Shown here: positions 41,948 to 50,939 of the stretch, piece after piece
Position numbering within the stretch: position 1 is the first letter of the stretch
Layout of the letters: each line of letters starts with the position of its first letter
Assembly: GCA_029259695.1 (NCBI GenBank)
Contig: JAJDEQ010000109.1
Location: forward strand, 1 to 53,433
Origin: Planctomycetota bacterium
GTDB lineage: Bacteria; Planctomycetota; B15-G4
DNA: 53,433 nucleotides
Reading direction: 5' to 3'
Notes under the pieces: model-generated
Told to the model about the DNA's origin: nothing
What the model saw: only the letters and a program-made list of their open reading frames with translations
Database searches by the model: none
Translations under genes and position numbers: made by a program

Positions 41948-44233
41948 TCAGCGCACGAACTCGCCGTCCTCCGAGAGGCCCCCCGTGCGCGTCTCGTCCG
42001 CGGCTCCCGGCACCTCGACGGCGGTCAGCAGCAGCACGGGCTCGCGATCCGGGAGCAGAGTGGGTGTGACGATGTGCCCCTGGCCCAGCATGGTCTCGAA
42101 GGTCGTGTCGCCGTCAGGGCTGTAGAAGGCCTCGTACCACCAGTACCCGGCCGGGAGTCCGAAGAAGTTCCCGACGATCGAGCCCGCGGCGAACACGTCG
42201 CCCGGATCGGCATCGAGGTGATCGCCCGACAGCAACAGCGGGGCGCCGATGAAGACCGGCGGCTCGCCCGGGACCCAATCGAAGTCGAGGCGCTGGATCC
42301 ACACCTCGAGGTACGCCCCCGGCTCGCCCACCGCGCTCCAGGTGTGCTCCTGGTGCGGGCCCACGGCGAGCGGCGCCTCGAGCACGAGCGGTACGTGCGT
42401 CGGCGTGATCGGCACGTAGGCGAACGGATCGGACGGGTCGGTGGCGTAGAACTCGATGCCTTCGTCGAGGCTGTCGTCCTCGTCGAAGATCTTGTTCAGC
42501 AGCGCCGCGTCGTCCGGCTCGGTGCCCTCGGTGTGCGCGTGTCCGAAGCCGTAGAAGATCTCGCACTGGACCGGCACACCGTCAGCCACGAGGTTGTCGT
42601 AGTAGTGCGCGGTCTGTTCGAGCGGCCGGCTGTAGTCGTGCGAGCCCAGGCGCAACACGATCTTGCTGCCCTCGGCCAGCAGCGCCAGGCGGAAGACGTC
42701 GGAGTCCGCCGAGTGCTGCGCATCGATGACGGCCGGATCCTCGGTACCGAACAGGTTGCGCATGACGACCTGTTCGCCGCTCTTACCCGTGACCGGCTCC
42801 TCCCAGCCGAGGGTCCACGCGTCCTTGTAGCCCGTCGCCCCGGGAATCGAGGCCATCAGCAGCGCGTAGGAAGGGTTGGCGAAGGTGGTGATCGCCTGCC
42901 CCAACCGCACCTGGGGGTTCGCGGCGTTCACGAACTTCGCCGTGTAGGCGTGGCCGTACGGATTCGACGCCAGCTCCAGCGCAGTGCTGCCGCCCCGCGA
43001 GCCGCCGGTGAAGACCACGCGCTCGGGGTCGGCGGCGATCAGCGCGGCGGCGTCGGCGATGAGCTGCGCGGCGTTGTCGTACGCCGAGCGCTGGAAGGTG
43101 GCCGCGGCGGCGGCGCCGCCACCGTTCCAGAGCACGCCCACGGCGCGGCGCGGTCCGGAGGCAGCGCGGTAGAGCGTGTCGAGCGTCCGCATGAACGACA
43201 GCCCGACGCCGCGGAAGGTCGACGCGTGGATGTCGTAGAAGCCGTTGAACAGGATCGGGTAGGTCGCCGGAGCGGAAGCGGACGTCCAGCCGGGCGGCAG
43301 GATGAAGCTGCCCAGACTGTTCTCACTGCCGGGGATGCCCGGGTAGGCATCCTGGGTGTCCACCAGATGACAGTGCACGATCTGGAACAGCGGCAGGTCG
43401 TCCTCGACCCGTGCGCCGTTCGGGGCGAACACGTCGAAGGCGTCGGGATGGTTGCGGTGCGCGATCGGGAAGCCCGTCGCGGCGCGCGCCTGATCCGACA
43501 GCCAGATGGCCGCCGGCGGCGTCACCGCGTGGGTCGCGTAGGTCTCGCCCACGTAGCGCTCGAAGGCGGGCACCGCGGCGTTGTCGTGCACGCCGGTTCC
43601 GTCCGCGAAGACGGCCCGGACGTCGCTGGCGTAGTAATAGGGTCCGCCGCCGAGGGGATCGGCCCACAGGTCGTCGCTGCTCTTGAGGCCGCTGCCCTGC
43701 TCGTCGAGGTCGCCCTTGGCGGCGTCGTACGCGTAGGTGCTCAGGCCGTCCGTGGCGCCGATCTGCTGACCGCCCCGCGGCCCGGTGGGCGACGGATTGA
43801 GCGCGGCGTTCCAGTGCGTCACCACCTGGGGCTCGTGCAGCAGCAGGTCCGAGACCACGACCGCGTCCCCCACCTCCTGCGACGCATAGCGCACGCGCCC
43901 GGTCACACCGTCGACGCTCGTGGCCGGAGCGTAGGTGATGGCCCCGCCCCCGTCGCGCAGCGCCACGTTCACGGCGCCGGCGTGGGCGGCGACCCACGCC
44001 AGGATCTCCGGCTCGACGTGCAGCTCGATCGTCCGCGCCGCCGTGGACTTGGCCACGAACTCGCTCAGGGGCACATGCGTCCCCGGGACGAACAGCCGCC
44101 CCTCCGCGGAGAGTTCGACGACCCGCGTCTGTTGCTCGGAAGCGACGCCGGTGATGCTCTGCTGCGGCGCTGCCGCAAGCTCCGCAGCGGCCAGCGCGGT
44201 GACGAGAACGACGGAGACCTGGAATCGACTCAC
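41948..44233 (-). CDS. Secreted alpha/beta hydrolase (esterase/peptidase-like)
   Basis: 761 residues from a GTG at 44233, with GAGGAG 8 nt upstream. Signal peptide about 1-22. Residues about 25-320 form a beta-rich region with no family recognised. The hydrolase region has PATYPILFNGFYDIHAS, the nucleophile elbow VVFTGGSRGGSTALEL (Ser412) and a late His in YGFGHAHTEG. A likely Asp lies between them but was not assigned. The arrangement resembles secreted esterases or S9/S15-type peptidases. The C-terminal 150 residues (HTWSAVGEPGAYLEVWI, GDTTFETMLGQGHIV) are another beta domain. It lies 172 bp upstream of the large protein on the same strand; the substrate is unknown. Confidence 0.82.
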   Translation of the reverse strand: MSRFQVSVVLVTALAAAELAAAPQQSITGVASEQQTRVVELSAEGRLFVPGTHVPLSEFVAKSTAARTIELHVEPEILAWVAAHAGAVNVALRDGGGAITYAPATSVDGVTGRVRYASQEVGDAVVVSDLLLHEPQVVTHWNAALNPSPTGPRGGQQIGATDGLSTYAYDAAKGDLDEQGSGLKSSDDLWADPLGGGPYYYASDVRAVFADGTGVHDNAAVPAFERYVGETYATHAVTPPAAIWLSDQARAATGFPIAHRNHPDAFDVFAPNGARVEDDLPLFQIVHCHLVDTQDAYPGIPGSENSLGSFILPPGWTSASAPATYPILFNGFYDIHASTFRGVGLSFMRTLDTLYRAASGPRRAVGVLWNGGGAAAAATFQRSAYDNAAQLIADAAALIAADPERVVFTGGSRGGSTALELASNPYGHAYTAKFVNAANPQVRLGQAITTFANPSYALLMASIPGATGYKDAWTLGWEEPVTGKSGEQVVMRNLFGTEDPAVIDAQHSADSDVFRLALLAEGSKIVLRLGSHDYSRPLEQTAHYYDNLVADGVPVQCEIFYGFGHAHTEGTEPDDAALLNKIFDEDDSLDEGIEFYATDPSDPFAYVPITPTHVPLVLEAPLAVGPHQEHTWSAVGEPGAYLEVWIQRLDFDWVPGEPPVFIGAPLLLSGDHLDADPGDVFAAGSIVGNFFGLPAGYWWYEAFYSPDGDTTFETMLGQGHIVTPTLLPDREPVLLLTAVEVPGAADETRTGGLSEDGEFVR

Positions 44234-44413
44234 GGCGACGCTCCTCTGGGGTGTCGAGAGAGGCGCCCCGTGCCGGGGTCCGTCTGATCTGCCTGGTCTG
44301 CCCTGGTGCCCGGCCGCGCCCGGCGCCCATCCTACTCCGCCTCCCGCGAGGCGGGTTGCGGGGATCGGGCCATGGCCGACGACGCGTGCCGCGCTGCGTC
44401 ATGGCACGGGCTG

Positions 44414-45706
44414 TTAGTACCCGATCGCGAAGGTCCAGCCGGAGATCAACGAGGTCGCCTCGACCTTCACGTTGCCGTGGGGTACCTGCACCCCGCCCGG
44501 GAGATCCGTGCGCAGACCGCGGAGGTTATCGGTCAAGTGAGGCAACGGCAGGTCCTCGCTGAGCAGGCTCCCGTCCCCGTCGTAGATGTTCAGGACGGGA
44601 TCGTCGAGTCCCTCGGCACGAGCGACCACGCCGATCATGCGGTGGTTGACGGAGCCGTAGCCCATGAACAGCAACGGCGCGCTGCCCGGGAAGAAGCCGA
44701 AGTCGTCGGCCTTCGGGTCGTTGCCCGGGTCGGCGATGCGGTCGCCCGGCAGGGCGAACGAGCGCGCGGTCAGCACCGCATCGTCGGGCAACTGCTTGCG
44801 GGTCTTCTTCACCAGCTTGCTCACCGCATTGCCGAGGTTCTTGTTGAACTTGGCCATTTCCTTGTCCATGGCCAACTGGAACTTGTCGAGTTCTCCACCG
44901 TCGCCCACCGCGAAGCCCGGGAGCGATCCCCGGCCGAGGCCGACCAGGATCGCGCCACCCGCATTGTCCACCTCGTTGGAGCGGGCCCGGTAGCCGGCCG
45001 TCGCTGCATCCGCGGCGTTCGCGACGGCGATCAGGACGGCGTCCAGGAACGAGCCCGGGTCGGTCGGGTCGAACCCGGCCGGCAGTGGCTTGAGTGCGGT
45101 GTTGAGCGTGGCCAGGGCTGCCTTGTTGTCCGACTTGAAGGTGGCCAGTGCGGCCTTGGTGCTGCCCTTCAGGTCCTTGCGGGCCTGCTTCGCCGCGGCC
45201 GAGTCGACCGCCGGACGCATGGAGATCAGCTCCAGGGAGTCAGCGCCAGCGCCACCGCCGTCGGGACCGCCACCACCCTCATTCGGGGAGATGACGTTCG
45301 GCGCCTCACCGTTCGGGGCCCCCGACCCCTCGACGGAGAAGACGTTCCAGTCGAAGAAGTCCTTCTGCCCGACGAGCTGCGTGGAGAGGTCGAGCCCCGC
45401 GCCCATGTTCCAGAAGTAGGTCTCGAAGTCGTCCGGCCCGAAGGTGCCGTTGCCCGCTGTCGCGCCGGAGATCGTCAGCTCGATCGCGAGCAGCCCGAGC
45501 GTCGCCGCACTCTCGGGCCGTCCGGGCCCCGGAAGCGGCAGCACGGCATCGTCGAAGGTCACGAAGCCGATGCCCTGGGCGTCGTTCCCGAACGGCGTCC
45601 CCGAGTAGAGCAGCTCGAACGTGATCTCCTCCGCTCGCGCCGGCGCCGAGGCGACCAGGAGCGAGATGGTGACGGCGGCGATGGTGGTCCTGAGTGTGCG
45701 CTGCAT
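44414..45706 (-). CDS. Secreted hypothetical protein with helical middle region
   Basis: 430 residues. AGGGAA lies about 8 nt before the ATG. The signal peptide MQRTLRTTIAAVTISLLVAS ends near ARAEE. The N-terminal part (ITFELLYSGTPFGNDAQGIG) resembles beta-sandwich starts of PEP-CTERM-type proteins, but no PEP-CTERM anchor is present. A Gly-rich loop (NEGGGGPDGGGAGADS) leads to an Ala/Lys-rich helix (AAAKQARKDLKGSTKAALAT, FKSDNKAALATLNTALK), then an amphipathic helix (LDKFQLAMDKEMAKFNKNLG), and a beta-rich end. No family was recognised. It is 164 bp downstream of the small lipoprotein gene. Confidence 0.7.
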   Translation of the reverse strand: MQRTLRTTIAAVTISLLVASAPARAEEITFELLYSGTPFGNDAQGIGFVTFDDAVLPLPGPGRPESAATLGLLAIELTISGATAGNGTFGPDDFETYFWNMGAGLDLSTQLVGQKDFFDWNVFSVEGSGAPNGEAPNVISPNEGGGGPDGGGAGADSLELISMRPAVDSAAAKQARKDLKGSTKAALATFKSDNKAALATLNTALKPLPAGFDPTDPGSFLDAVLIAVANAADAATAGYRARSNEVDNAGGAILVGLGRGSLPGFAVGDGGELDKFQLAMDKEMAKFNKNLGNAVSKLVKKTRKQLPDDAVLTARSFALPGDRIADPGNDPKADDFGFFPGSAPLLFMGYGSVNHRMIGVVARAEGLDDPVLNIYDGDGSLLSEDLPLPHLTDNLRGLRTDLPGGVQVPHGNVKVEATSLISGWTFAIGY

Positions 45707-45870
45707 GTCGTGTTCCCTGGAGGGCCTGGACGAGGTCGGCGAATGCGTGGGTGCAGACGGTTCTACCCCAGGCCTCGACGCCCGGGGTTGCACGGACCGC
45801 GACACCGCCGCGATACCGCCGCGACGGTGCGGAGTCGGACACGGAGTCCGACACGCAGGCCGGCTCGAGT

Positions 45871-46344
45871 TCAGCGCGACAGGAAGTCGGTCGCGAGCTG
45901 GCCCAGCGAATCGGCGATGCCCGTGAACTCGCCCACCGACTCCATGCGCTCGGGTTGCCCCTTGGGCAGCAGGTCCTGAACGTTGAAGGACGAGAGCCGG
46001 CCCAGCATGTCGGTGATCGAGGAGAGACCCGACGTCGCCGCGTCGCCCGCGCCGTCGCTCGCACCCTGGAGTGAGCTGAGCAACTCCCCCGCCTGGGACG
46101 CGAAGTCCCCCAGTTGATCGAGCTGTGGATCGGACACGAAGCCCATGATCCCGGCGGACCAGTCGGCGATGTTCGAGCTCAGGTCCGTCACCTTCTGCAT
46201 GGTGGCGGGCAGGTCGGCCAGCGCGCTGAGCGAGTCCTTGCCGGTCAGCGATTCGATCGCCGAGCAGCCGGGCAGGGTGGCGCTCACCGCGAGCGTGACG
46301 AGCAGGGCGACGGCGAGCCGACGCGTGAGGCAGGGACGTGACAT
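45871..46344 (-). CDS. Small helical lipoprotein downstream of the MlaA-hydrolase fusion
   Basis: 157 residues. GGAG lies 7 nt before the ATG. MSRPCLTRRLAVALLVTLAV and then SATLPGC gives a lipobox signal (Cys27). The mature part is almost all helix-forming, with long hydrophobic-heptad stretches (LADLPATMQKVTDLSSNIAD, LGDFASQAGELLSSLQGASD, ITDMLGRLSSFNVQDLLPKG). A coiled-coil or substrate-binding bundle is likely. It follows the MlaA-hydrolase gene by only 29 bp, so the two should be co-transcribed. A partnership at the outer membrane is inferred. Confidence 0.75.
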   Translation of the reverse strand: MSRPCLTRRLAVALLVTLAVSATLPGCSAIESLTGKDSLSALADLPATMQKVTDLSSNIADWSAGIMGFVSDPQLDQLGDFASQAGELLSSLQGASDGAGDAATSGLSSITDMLGRLSSFNVQDLLPKGQPERMESVGEFTGIADSLGQLATDFLSR

Positions 46345-46373
46345 GGAGTGCTCCGGAATGGCCGGGGGGCCGA

Positions 46374-48296
46374 TCACTTGGTCGGGACGGGCGTGCCTTC
46401 GAGGTGCGCCTTGAGTTCGGCGAGCACCTGAGCGCGCAGTTGCGGGTTCCAGGCGTTGCCGAGGTGGCCGCCGTCGTGGGCCAGCTCCAGGTGGCCGAGC
46501 GCGAGGGTGCGTTCGAGCCAGGCGTTGTCCTCGGGCCGGCGCAGGAAGTCGTTGTCGGAACCGTAGACCCAGAGCCTCTCGTTGCCGATCAGCCCGGCTT
46601 CCACGTGGTGCAGGTTGGCCGCGTCGAACGCTTCGTCCGCGTTGTTCACCAGGCCCTCCTCGAGCAGCCAGGGCAGCAGGAAGGCGTAGAAGTACTCCTC
46701 CCAACCGTACTCCAGGATCTCCCAGTACGCGGGCGTGCGGAACTCGGGGTCGAGCTCGGTCAACAGCACGCCGCGGTTGTCCAGCGACTGGGTCGTCCAG
46801 ATCAGGTCCATGGCCGTGAGGCGGAACGCGAAGCCGATCAGCCAGCGTGCCTCGAGTTCGCTGAAGGGCATCTGCTCACCGGGACGGAAGGTCCCGTCGC
46901 CCAGTTGCAGGGCCTTGCGCACCGTGGCCACCATGCGGTCCTCGATCTCCGCCGCGGGCCACTCCAGCGGGGCGCGGTAGTAGTCGTCGAGCACCTGCAG
47001 GCCGTAATGCAGGTTCACCGGCAACGCGAACGCCGCGAACTGATCGAACTGCACGCGGCCGTCCACCACGCCCATGCCCTGGATGCCCGCCAGGAATGCG
47101 GTATGGAACGACCCCATGGAGATGCCCATGAGTGATCGTCCGGTGATGCGGCTCTCGCCGTACTCATCGACCACGACCTGATCGACCAGATCGAAGGCGG
47201 TGTGGATGTCCCCCACGTCGATCGGCGTGTAGCCGACCATCGGTGCGCTGCTGCCGTTCTCGATGAAGTCGAAGTTGAAGGCGCTGCTGATGACGATGAC
47301 CGACCAACCGCCGTCGTAGAGCGACTCGGCCAGCGCCAGCGGCTGGTTCGACAGCCGGTGGCTGCCGAGCCCGGGGATCACGTAGGCCATGGGTGCCGGC
47401 TCCGGCTGCATCCACAACTCGTACGGGAGCTGCTTGCCCGTACCCGGCATGGTCACCTTGCCGCCCTTGCTCTTGCGGAAGAAGTTCGGATCCAGCGGCA
47501 CCATGAACACCGCTTCGAGTGTCTGATCCTCGACACCGGTGCCGGGCACGTACCTGAAGTTGGCCACCGCGGCGCTGCGCAGGACGTTCCAGGCCATGCG
47601 CATCAGCATGTAGGGGTCCTGGTTGCCCTCGACCAGTCCCTCGTAGGTCGGGATCACATCGCTGGCCTGGTTGAAACGCAGCAACCCGTTGACCCAGCCG
47701 CCGATCCAGAACCCGATGTCGAGCAGCGTGTCGGGGATCTTGCCGATCAGGTCGCGGGTCGTGGTCGGACCGAGGAAGGGCAGGAAGATGTAGTCGCTCT
47801 CCTCCCAGCCGGCCTTGGTCATGGTGAGGCCGGTGTCTTCGGCCGCCGGCGCGGGCATGCCCCAGCCCTCGGCGGGATCGAAGAAGCCCAGCAGGCCCAC
47901 GGTCGTGTTGATCAGGAAGCGGCCCGTCTCGGTCCCCGCGTTGCCCCACTCACCCTGCAGCAGGTTGTTCACGGCGCGGCGCGGGAAGCCCAGGTTCGTG
48001 TGCGCCATGTCGAGGCGCTTGCGCCCGGCCTTGGGGGTGACCGCACGCCACCCGCGGGTGGCCGGCCCGACCGCGTACTTCACGGCCCCCTGGTTGAACG
48101 CCTCGAAGTCGCGGTTCAATGGCTCGTTGGGATCCCAGGCCACCTGCGGCAGCGGGACCTCGGGTTCGTTGAGGACCGCGGCGCCAGGCCCCGTGTAGGA
48201 GCTCCAGTCGCGGTGCCTGGTCTGGATGTCCGGCCCGCCGCAGCCGCCCGACACCATCAACAGGCCGAAACCCACCACGGCAATCCTGAAACGCAT
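46374..48296 (-). CDS. MlaA (VacJ)-alpha/beta hydrolase fusion lipoprotein
   Basis: 640 residues. The start at 48296 is preferred, because GGAGG lies 5 nt upstream of it; an ATG four codons earlier is less well placed. The lipobox ends LLMVSGGC. Residues about 50-230 are a full MlaA domain: WDPNEPLNRDFEAFNQGAVK, GFPRRAVNNLLQGEWGNAG, ETGRFLINTTVGLLGFFDPA, SDYIFLPFLGPTTTRD. This domain removes phospholipid from the outer-membrane outer leaflet. The rest is an alpha/beta hydrolase: AYVIPGLGSHRLS (oxyanion region), SLMGISMGSFHT (Ser393), VYGSDNDFL (Asp581/583) and AHDGGHLGNAW (His611). All triad residues are present, so a lipase or esterase linked to lipid capture is plausible. Mla transporter genes are not in the window. 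Confidence 0.88.
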   Translation of the reverse strand: MRFRIAVVGFGLLMVSGGCGGPDIQTRHRDWSSYTGPGAAVLNEPEVPLPQVAWDPNEPLNRDFEAFNQGAVKYAVGPATRGWRAVTPKAGRKRLDMAHTNLGFPRRAVNNLLQGEWGNAGTETGRFLINTTVGLLGFFDPAEGWGMPAPAAEDTGLTMTKAGWEESDYIFLPFLGPTTTRDLIGKIPDTLLDIGFWIGGWVNGLLRFNQASDVIPTYEGLVEGNQDPYMLMRMAWNVLRSAAVANFRYVPGTGVEDQTLEAVFMVPLDPNFFRKSKGGKVTMPGTGKQLPYELWMQPEPAPMAYVIPGLGSHRLSNQPLALAESLYDGGWSVIVISSAFNFDFIENGSSAPMVGYTPIDVGDIHTAFDLVDQVVVDEYGESRITGRSLMGISMGSFHTAFLAGIQGMGVVDGRVQFDQFAAFALPVNLHYGLQVLDDYYRAPLEWPAAEIEDRMVATVRKALQLGDGTFRPGEQMPFSELEARWLIGFAFRLTAMDLIWTTQSLDNRGVLLTELDPEFRTPAYWEILEYGWEEYFYAFLLPWLLEEGLVNNADEAFDAANLHHVEAGLIGNERLWVYGSDNDFLRRPEDNAWLERTLALGHLELAHDGGHLGNAWNPQLRAQVLAELKAHLEGTPVPTK

Positions 48297-48471
48297 CCCT
48301 GCCTCCATCCACGCAACTTCGAATCAAGCACCGGTCCATGCGGACCCGGTCCCGGGACAATATCAGTTGAAGGGGGCGCTTGTCGCGCCCGGCAACGCCA
48401 GCCGAGGAGCGCCGGCGCCTCCGTCGGGCGCAGCCCCGCCCCGGCTCCACGAGCGGCCGGACGCCCCACGC

Positions 48472-49719
48472 CTAGGACGGCGTACTCGCCGGCCTCGGAA
48501 GGGGCTCGACGATGCGCTGTTTCTCCGCACCGAAGGGCCACACGCGCACGAAGCGGCGGCCGTTCAGCACGACGCCAATGAGCGTAGCGCGCACCAGGTA
48601 GTGATAGGACACGACCAGCAACGGCGTGGCGATCAGCAGTTCGGCGAGCAGCTTCACCTCGGCCGGCCAGTCGAGGTGCGCCAGGGTGCCCGGGAGCGCA
48701 GCCATGAAGGGCAGGTGCGCGAGGTAGATCCAGTAGCTGGCGTCCACGAGGTAGCGCACCTTCGGGAGCGGGCGGTCGAGGTAGCGCAGGAACAGACCGG
48801 TCACGCCGAACACGAGCAACCACACCGACAGCGCCCCGACCGCAGCGGTCGCCAGCTGGGTGTGCCAACCGCGATCCGGTGCCAGGTTCGCCGCCAGGGC
48901 GCCGTACTGCACCGGGAGCAGCACCAGGCCGAGCAGTGTCTGGCACCACGCATGCCGCGTGAACGTGGCCAGCCGTTGGCGCCGGTGCCAGAGCAGCCAA
49001 CCGAATCCGAAGAACACGCCATAGGCCAGCAGCACCGTCGGGTTCGGGATGAACGATGTGTCGGTGTCGAGCGAGCCGCGCTGCATCGGCAACAGCGTGA
49101 GGCAGCTGACCGCCGCCAACGGCAGCACGCGCCAGGTGCTGCACAGCAGACGGTCGAACCCCCGCATGGCGCCCGCGCTCCAGCGCAGGGGGATCGCGCG
49201 ACAGGCAGGCACGAGCAGCAGTGCCGCGATGTACAGCCACATGAGGTCGTACAGGAACCACAGGTGCATGGTGTTGTCGCCGTAGCCGGCACCGTCGGCG
49301 AGCCGCGCGACGAACGCCGCCACGCCCGCGGCCAGACCCGCCGCCCGGGCGCCGACGGCGAAGGCGAAGCCGCCCGCGACCAGCGGCACCAACAGCACCC
49401 ATCCCACGGCGAATGGCAGCAGGATGCGCGTGGCCCGGTTCCGCAACAGCCCCGCTGCACCGCGCTTGCCGTACAGCATGCACGCGAAGAAACCGCCCAT
49501 GACGAAGAAGATCGGCATGCGGAAGACGTGGATGCCGAACAGCAGGAGATCCGCGGAGACGCTCGTGGAGGCGTCCTTGTAGGGCCAGACCTGCAGCGGC
49601 AGCGTCGTGTAGGAACACGCCGCGTGGATCACGAGGCCCAGCATCATCATCACCGCCCGCACGGCATCCAACGCATGCAGCCGCTCGGAGCTGCCGGCGT
49701 GCTTCGCCTGCGTCGTCAT
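48472..49719 (-). CDS. Acyltransferase family 3 membrane protein, OpgC/MdoC-like
   Basis: 415 residues with about ten membrane helices. The start motif HALDAVRAVMMMLGLVIHAA holds the family His. RMPIFFVMGGFFACMLYGKR and RATRILLPFAVGWVLLVP follow, and the late block VDASYWIYLAHLPFMAAL is typical of acyltransferase-3 proteins. The closest style is OpgC/MdoC, which succinylates periplasmic glucans. The donor and acceptor here cannot be read. Its ATG is 16 bp after the stop of the secreted protein at 49736, so these two are probably co-transcribed. The MlaA-hydrolase gene follows after 175 bp. Confidence 0.88.
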   Translation of the reverse strand: MTTQAKHAGSSERLHALDAVRAVMMMLGLVIHAACSYTTLPLQVWPYKDASTSVSADLLLFGIHVFRMPIFFVMGGFFACMLYGKRGAAGLLRNRATRILLPFAVGWVLLVPLVAGGFAFAVGARAAGLAAGVAAFVARLADGAGYGDNTMHLWFLYDLMWLYIAALLLVPACRAIPLRWSAGAMRGFDRLLCSTWRVLPLAAVSCLTLLPMQRGSLDTDTSFIPNPTVLLAYGVFFGFGWLLWHRRQRLATFTRHAWCQTLLGLVLLPVQYGALAANLAPDRGWHTQLATAAVGALSVWLLVFGVTGLFLRYLDRPLPKVRYLVDASYWIYLAHLPFMAALPGTLAHLDWPAEVKLLAELLIATPLLVVSYHYLVRATLIGVVLNGRRFVRVWPFGAEKQRIVEPLPRPASTPS

Positions 49720-49735
49720 GCGTGGTGCGCGCGCG

Positions 49736-50641
49736 TCAGGGAGTCGTCCCCGAGACCGCGTTGCTGGCGCTGAGGCCCGCCGGCCCGCCCGGATCCAGGA
49801 CCCAGTACTGGAAGTAGGTCGCGAATCCCACCGGCACCCCGGCCGGCCAGCTGCCGCCGGCGATGAGTTCGCCGCTCCCGTCGGTGAGCAACGGCACGAA
49901 GAAACCGGGAGGCGTCAGATCCGGGACGAGCGTGCCGCCCTTGAAGGGCGCGTTGGCGACGGCGAAGCCGACCGTGAGCCAGGCAGTCGTCGTCGGGAGC
50001 GTGTTGGTGAGCGTCAACGTGAGCGGGTCGTCCGCGCACAGCCGCCCCTCGCCCTGCAGCGCCGGCTCGGTCGTGCCTGTCAGGCTCGACCCGAGATCGG
50101 CCCAGCCCGGCCCATCGTCGAACTCGACCACCTGCACCACCTGTCCCACCTGGCAGAACGAACCCACGTTGCAGGGTGTGTAGCCCGTCAGCGCTCCACA
50201 GGCGCCGTCCTGGTAGAGCTCCGGTGGGCCGCCGATGGGCTCGTACGGGAAGCCCCCATCCGACACGAACTGCCAGCAGCCCCCTTCCACGTCGACGAAG
50301 TGCATCGTTCCGTGCACCGTGAACGTGTCCTCGATGAAGTCCGACACCTCGACGATCAAGCCCACCTGGCACGTCGACGCGAGGTCGGGACGCGTGCAGC
50401 CGACGAGCGTCCCCGTCGCCCCTTCACAGTACATCGAGGGCGGGCCCAGGATCGGTTCGTAGTGAGTGCCCCCATCGGCGACGAACTGCCAGCAGCCGCC
50501 CTCGACGTCCACGAACTGCATCGTGCCGTGCAGGAACACGGAGACGCCCGGGCAGCCGCCGCCGTCGTCCGCACCCACGCGGGTCGTGAGCAGCAGCGCA
50601 AGCGCGGTCAGGAACGCAGCGATGGTCCGTGGCTTGGTCAT
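49736..50641 (-). CDS. Secreted protein with two tandem GCWQF domains and an FKGG C-terminal domain
   Basis: 301 residues. MTKPRTIAAFLTALALLLTT is a signal peptide. Two near-identical units of about 70 residues follow: LHGTMQFVDVEGGCWQFVAD / VHGTMHFVDVEGGCWQFVSD, GGTHYEPILGPPSMY / GGFPYEPIGGPPELY, and STCQVGLIVEV / SFCQVGQVVQV. They resemble OB-like domains with one disulfide each, similar in style to the Cys-rich repeats of the protein at 37585. The last 115 residues are the recurrent domain (ADLGSSLTGTTEPAL, APFKGGTLVPDLT, PGGPAGLSASNAVSGTTP). A GGGGGA element precedes the start. Confidence 0.83.
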   Translation of the reverse strand: MTKPRTIAAFLTALALLLTTRVGADDGGGCPGVSVFLHGTMQFVDVEGGCWQFVADGGTHYEPILGPPSMYCEGATGTLVGCTRPDLASTCQVGLIVEVSDFIEDTFTVHGTMHFVDVEGGCWQFVSDGGFPYEPIGGPPELYQDGACGALTGYTPCNVGSFCQVGQVVQVVEFDDGPGWADLGSSLTGTTEPALQGEGRLCADDPLTLTLTNTLPTTTAWLTVGFAVANAPFKGGTLVPDLTPPGFFVPLLTDGSGELIAGGSWPAGVPVGFATYFQYWVLDPGGPAGLSASNAVSGTTP

Positions 50642-50723
50642 GGTCGTAGTCCCCCCGACATGTGTGGTCCGAGATGTCCGCGGATCCCGATGCTGAGCCG
50701 CACGGGGCCTCCGCGGGTCGAGT

Positions 50724-50755
50724 TTGACAGTGACCGTCCCGGCTGGCCATAGGGC
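50724..50755 (+). promoter_or_regulatory. Possible promoter, TTGACA and CATAGG
   Basis: TTGACA at 50724-50729 is a perfect sigma-70 -35 hexamer; CATAGG follows with an 18-nt gap, near TAGGGC. It points toward the collagen-like gene, about 185 nt from its start. Support is limited to these two hexamers. Confidence 0.25.
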
Positions 50756-50939
50756 ATCTGGCACATGCCCGCCGGCATGCCGTTGCGCCCCTGGTCGCCC
50801 CGGGTTCACACGCTCCGGCGGCCTCCGCGGCGTTCTCGAGGGCACGACTACAGATCCGCGCGCGGAAGGGCCGAAGACGGTGTGTCACCCGGAGCAAGGA
50901 CACCCCGGGGCCCCTGGGCTTTGCACCCGAGAACCGAAG

